Positions 48,587 through 50,717 of a DNA stretch of 50,717 nt are shown here, one piece after another. The notes below the pieces were generated by a model that saw only the letters and a list, made by a program, of their open reading frames with translations, made no database searches and had not been told where the DNA came from. The stretch covers positions 1-50,717 of IMG/VR virus record IMGVR_UViG_3300017605_000223; one strand, 5' to 3'. Position numbers and translations under genes: made by a program. The stretch comes from a virus. Numbering within the stretch: the stretch's first letter is position 1; each line of letters starts with the position of its first letter.

Positions 48587-48910
48587 ATGATACCAGTTGA
48601 ACAGCAGCAGGACCCAAGAAATGATATTGGGCCGATTTACAAGTATATCGCAGGAATAGCTCTCTTGTTAGCTGTAGGCGTCGGTGTTTTACATGCGTGG
48701 AAAGGTAATCCTGTTCAGTTATACGATGTGATTTGGCTAGGATTAATTGTACTTTTAGTTGTTTGTCTCTGGCGTCCAGAGAAATTTGACATGATTATCA
48801 AAGCAATTGCAGATCATTTGCCTAATCTCTCATTCGTTAAGAGAGAAGTATCTTCTGTTGAAACCGCAGAACATGTAGCACAAACGTCTGGAGAAGGCAA
48901 TGGCGGTTGA
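48587..48910 (+). CDS. Holin candidate, two-pass membrane protein, 107 aa
   Basis: Two hydrophobic segments (YIAGIALLLAVGVGVLHAW and VIWLGLIVLLVVCLW) with a short loop between, and a polar C-terminal tail. It sits directly upstream of the endolysin and overlaps it by 11 bp. The placement supports a holin that releases the endolysin through the inner membrane. The sequence class was not recognised. Confidence 0.65.
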   Translation: MIPVEQQQDPRNDIGPIYKYIAGIALLLAVGVGVLHAWKGNPVQLYDVIWLGLIVLLVVCLWRPEKFDMIIKAIADHLPNLSFVKREVSSVETAEHVAQTSGEGNGG

Positions 48911-49376
48911 CTGGAGAACCATTAACAGAGCAGAATTAGAGCCAAAATTTTGTGAGGATGTAGATTTTCTCTTAAGTGGCTTACCAGATTTGTGGGTAGT
49001 AACAGAAGGTTACAGAACAATGAGGCGCAGCAATGATCTATTCATTGCATATAGGTTACAGGGTGGACCTAGAGCAGCGCCAGGAGGTTTATCGCCACAT
49101 AACTATGGATACGCCATTGATGTTGCATTAGACGGTGATCCAATTAAGCCAGGTTTACAAGCAATTTGGGATGTGAAGAATCCGGCGTGGTTAAGATTAG
49201 TAGCAGCAATTTGGAAGCATCCAAGATTGCGTAGTGGTAGATGGTACAGTGACTGGCCCCATATCGAGCGGTTAAATTGGAAAGACTACGTAGCATGGAG
49301 ACACAATTATGAGGACAATGTACGGTATCTCAACAGCATTGCTGGCCTTAGCAAGTATTTGCCAAACGCCGCTTAA
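48900..49376 (+). CDS. Endolysin, M15-family peptidase (VanY / L-Ala-D-Glu type), 158 aa
   Basis: Cell-wall peptidase. The first motif is SPHNYGYAID with H67 and D74, the SxHxxGxAxD zinc-ligand pattern of peptidase M15. The second is WPHIE with H121. An upstream EGYRTMRRSNDLF supplies the arginine segment. Length matches small M15 endolysins. No signal sequence is present, so a holin is needed; the candidate holin lies just upstream. The last 68 bp overlap the exported-protein gene. Confidence 0.9.
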   Translation: MAVDWRTINRAELEPKFCEDVDFLLSGLPDLWVVTEGYRTMRRSNDLFIAYRLQGGPRAAPGGLSPHNYGYAIDVALDGDPIKPGLQAIWDVKNPAWLRLVAAIWKHPRLRSGRWYSDWPHIERLNWKDYVAWRHNYEDNVRYLNSIAGLSKYLPNAA

Positions 49377-50037
49377 TGCTCAAGCTGCTATTCCGTTAGA
49401 GATTAGTGGTAGTGCTACGATTACGATGAATTCTGGTGCTCCTGACAGTACACTCAAGTTAGGTACACGTATTGTTGTAACCGGATGGATTGCTGGTAGA
49501 GATACTGTACGATTCCAGTATCTTAAGAATGATACCACAGTCCTTACCACTCGTCGTACTGTGTTTAAGGATAGTACAACTGTTCCTGCTCCAGCTTATA
49601 ATACTGGTGCAAAGTATACTGGTTGTGCAATCGTTGAGCGTGGTGGACGTAATAGTGGAATTGTATATCCAGCTAATAAGATTTGTTGGACATGGAATTA
49701 CTTTAGAGAGCCGCCTCCTGGTACTGTTGATAGCATCTTTAGATTGTCAGCTATCATCATTCGTCCACTAGGACCGAGGCTTATTGCTGATAGTGGTGGC
49801 ACATGCACAGCATGGCAAGCATCACATCCAACACAGACACCGTGGATTGTGGTGAATTCGCAAGCTGTACCACAGTGTATGCATAAGGATTCACTAGGAA
49901 CTGTGCGACTATCTATCTGGCAGTTCTGTGTATTTGCAGAGGATTCAGCGGGACATAAAGTTAAGACACAGAATAGTTGGAATATTCCATATTGTGAGGA
50001 AGAATTTAAGAGTTGGATCGCAGAGGTTCAGTCATGA
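49309..50037 (+). CDS. Exported protein overlapping the endolysin, 242 aa
   Basis: ATG at 49309 with GGAG eight bases upstream, inside the endolysin gene. The N-terminus has a signal-peptide pattern: polar start, hydrophobic core (ISTALLALASIC) and a likely cleavage after NAQA near residue 26. The mature part is beta-rich and Thr/Val-rich with several cysteines (C106, C126, C165, C190, C207, C229 or close to these), suited to disulfides in the periplasm. It could be a secreted lysis factor or a surface component. No family recognised. Confidence 0.65.
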   Translation: MRTMYGISTALLALASICQTPLNAQAAIPLEISGSATITMNSGAPDSTLKLGTRIVVTGWIAGRDTVRFQYLKNDTTVLTTRRTVFKDSTTVPAPAYNTGAKYTGCAIVERGGRNSGIVYPANKICWTWNYFREPPPGTVDSIFRLSAIIIRPLGPRLIADSGGTCTAWQASHPTQTPWIVVNSQAVPQCMHKDSLGTVRLSIWQFCVFAEDSAGHKVKTQNSWNIPYCEEEFKSWIAEVQS

Positions 50038-50052
50038 GTAGGAGAAATAGAA

Positions 50053-50286
50053 ATGCGCGTTTGGGTGCCCTTAAAAACAAGAGTCCAGCGAGCCAAGCGC
50101 AAAGCTCGCAAAGAACGAGGACTGTCATTCCTCCAAGAGTACAGAAGGATAAGAGCAAAATCAAACTTGCCCTCTTCTATAGACTCTAAGCCTGACCAAA
50201 ATGAGATTGACGCATATTACGATTTACTTTGTATAGAAGCTGAGGAATTTAAAAATGACGGACGAGCAACCGACGCTTCCATCTAG
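50053..50286 (+). CDS. Small basic protein, 77 aa
   Basis: ATG at 50053 follows GGAG by eight bases. Basic N-terminal half (KTRVQRAKRKARKERGLSFL) and acidic C-terminal half (EIDAYYDLLCIEAEEFKNDG). It overlaps the next gene by 32 bp. A second open frame (50034-50189) uses another frame of the same DNA; this one is preferred because it has the better ribosome site and fills the gap up to the next gene. Confidence 0.55.
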   Translation: MRVWVPLKTRVQRAKRKARKERGLSFLQEYRRIRAKSNLPSSIDSKPDQNEIDAYYDLLCIEAEEFKNDGRATDASI

Positions 50287-50602
50287 AACAATTGGCGAAG
50301 AGATAATTGAATCGCCTAAGACTCATAATGTTCTGGATAAAGAGTTTGTTGCTAACATGCGCACAGCTACACCGAGTGTAAAGAATCTACGGATTTTCAA
50401 AGGATCAAACACTGGCCCCGTCACCGTTACACAATTCAAAGATGGACAAGAGGGGCAGATCATCAAGATATTGGGTGACGGGCAGATGACCATTACGAAC
50501 GGGGCCAACATTAAAACGAATACTGGAGCTAACAAACTACTCGCTGCGAACAAGGTATACACCTTCACGCGAATCTCTAATGTTTGGTACGAGAACGAAT
50601 AA
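50255..50602 (+). CDS. Putative tail or fibre accessory protein, 115 aa
   Basis: The C-terminal half (GPVTVTQFKDGQEGQIIKIL, GDGQMTITNGANIKTNTGAN, NKVYTFTRISNVWYENE) has the beta-strand repeat of tail-fibre tips and tail-associated domains. The stop lies in the repeated segment, at what would be base 26 after circle closure. It directly precedes the 206-aa protein on the circle. Structural role inferred. Confidence 0.65.
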   Translation: MTDEQPTLPSRTIGEEIIESPKTHNVLDKEFVANMRTATPSVKNLRIFKGSNTGPVTVTQFKDGQEGQIIKILGDGQMTITNGANIKTNTGANKLLAANKVYTFTRISNVWYENE

Positions 50603-50717
50603 AGGATAATTAACATGGCATTCACACGTGGATGGGACGATGCAGCACCTCCTGGCACTAGAAATGCCAATGAGATTGATAATGCTATTCGTGAGTTGCG
50701 AGTAGATATAAACGAAC
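50577..50717. repeat. Terminal direct repeat, right copy
   Basis: Identical to bases 1-141. Confidence 0.95.
50615..50717 (+). CDS. Partial second copy of the 206-aa tail protein gene
   Basis: The first 34 codons of the gene at 39-659, cut by the end of the window. It exists only because the circular sequence was opened here with an overlap; it is not a second gene. Confidence 0.9.
   Translation, partial: MAFTRGWDDAAPPGTRNANEIDNAIRELRVDINE

Noticed and set aside
50034-50189. A 51-aa basic frame starting in an ATGA overlap after the exported protein
   Set aside because: It competes with the frame at 50053-50286, which has a better ribosome site and fills the gap to the next gene; both cannot be excluded.

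Overview
The window is one complete circular unit of a lytic, short-tailed (podovirus-like) double-stranded DNA phage. The first 141 bases recur exactly as the last 141, so the non-redundant genome is about 50,576 bp. No integrase, lysogeny repressor, transposase, CRISPR array or rRNA was seen. A Gram-negative host is inferred from a candidate single-gene spanin with a lipoprotein signal. The genus of the host cannot be told from the sequence.

The genome has two opposed arms. The leftward arm (about 31.1 kb down to 9.65 kb, minus strand) is the replication and host-interaction region. It is a dense run of small genes whose stops and starts overlap as ATGA or TAATG. Recognisable members are a SNF2-type helicase, a PD-(D/E)XK nuclease, a Sak4-like ATPase, a DUF669-like ssDNA-binding candidate, a TSCPD protein, a DUF4031 protein, an HNH-like protein, a GroES-like protein, two Acb2-like small helical proteins, a DUF3987-type ATPase and an unusual family A DNA polymerase. 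The polymerase is in two parts: a UDG/exonuclease/polymerase-N protein and a separate palm/fingers protein, with three small genes between them. This arm also holds an RNA cluster (17.2-18.16 kb): tRNA-Tyr, tRNA-Leu, a tRNA-like RNA without an obvious anticodon and a three-way-junction RNA.

The control region (about 31.25-33.14 kb) contains two non-coding stretches around one leftward gene that has its own good sigma70-type promoter and a rho-independent terminator. It carries repeated palindromes (TCCAATTGGA three times, GTGAGCACTCAC twice) and a near-consensus Fur box. It is the best candidate for the early control region or origin.

The rightward arm (33.1 kb through the circle junction to 9.65 kb) is the virion and lysis region. 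It runs from a small-terminase candidate, TerL, spanin, portal, a gene overlapping portal and scaffold, scaffold, decoration protein and major capsid protein to an adaptor and a YadA-like fibre. Then come membrane proteins, an M15 endolysin, an exported protein, further tail genes, a tail nozzle/stabilisation protein, a GNAT-like protein and three candidate ejection proteins, ending with one of 1553 residues. The two arms meet tail to tail at 9652-9655, where the stop codons overlap.
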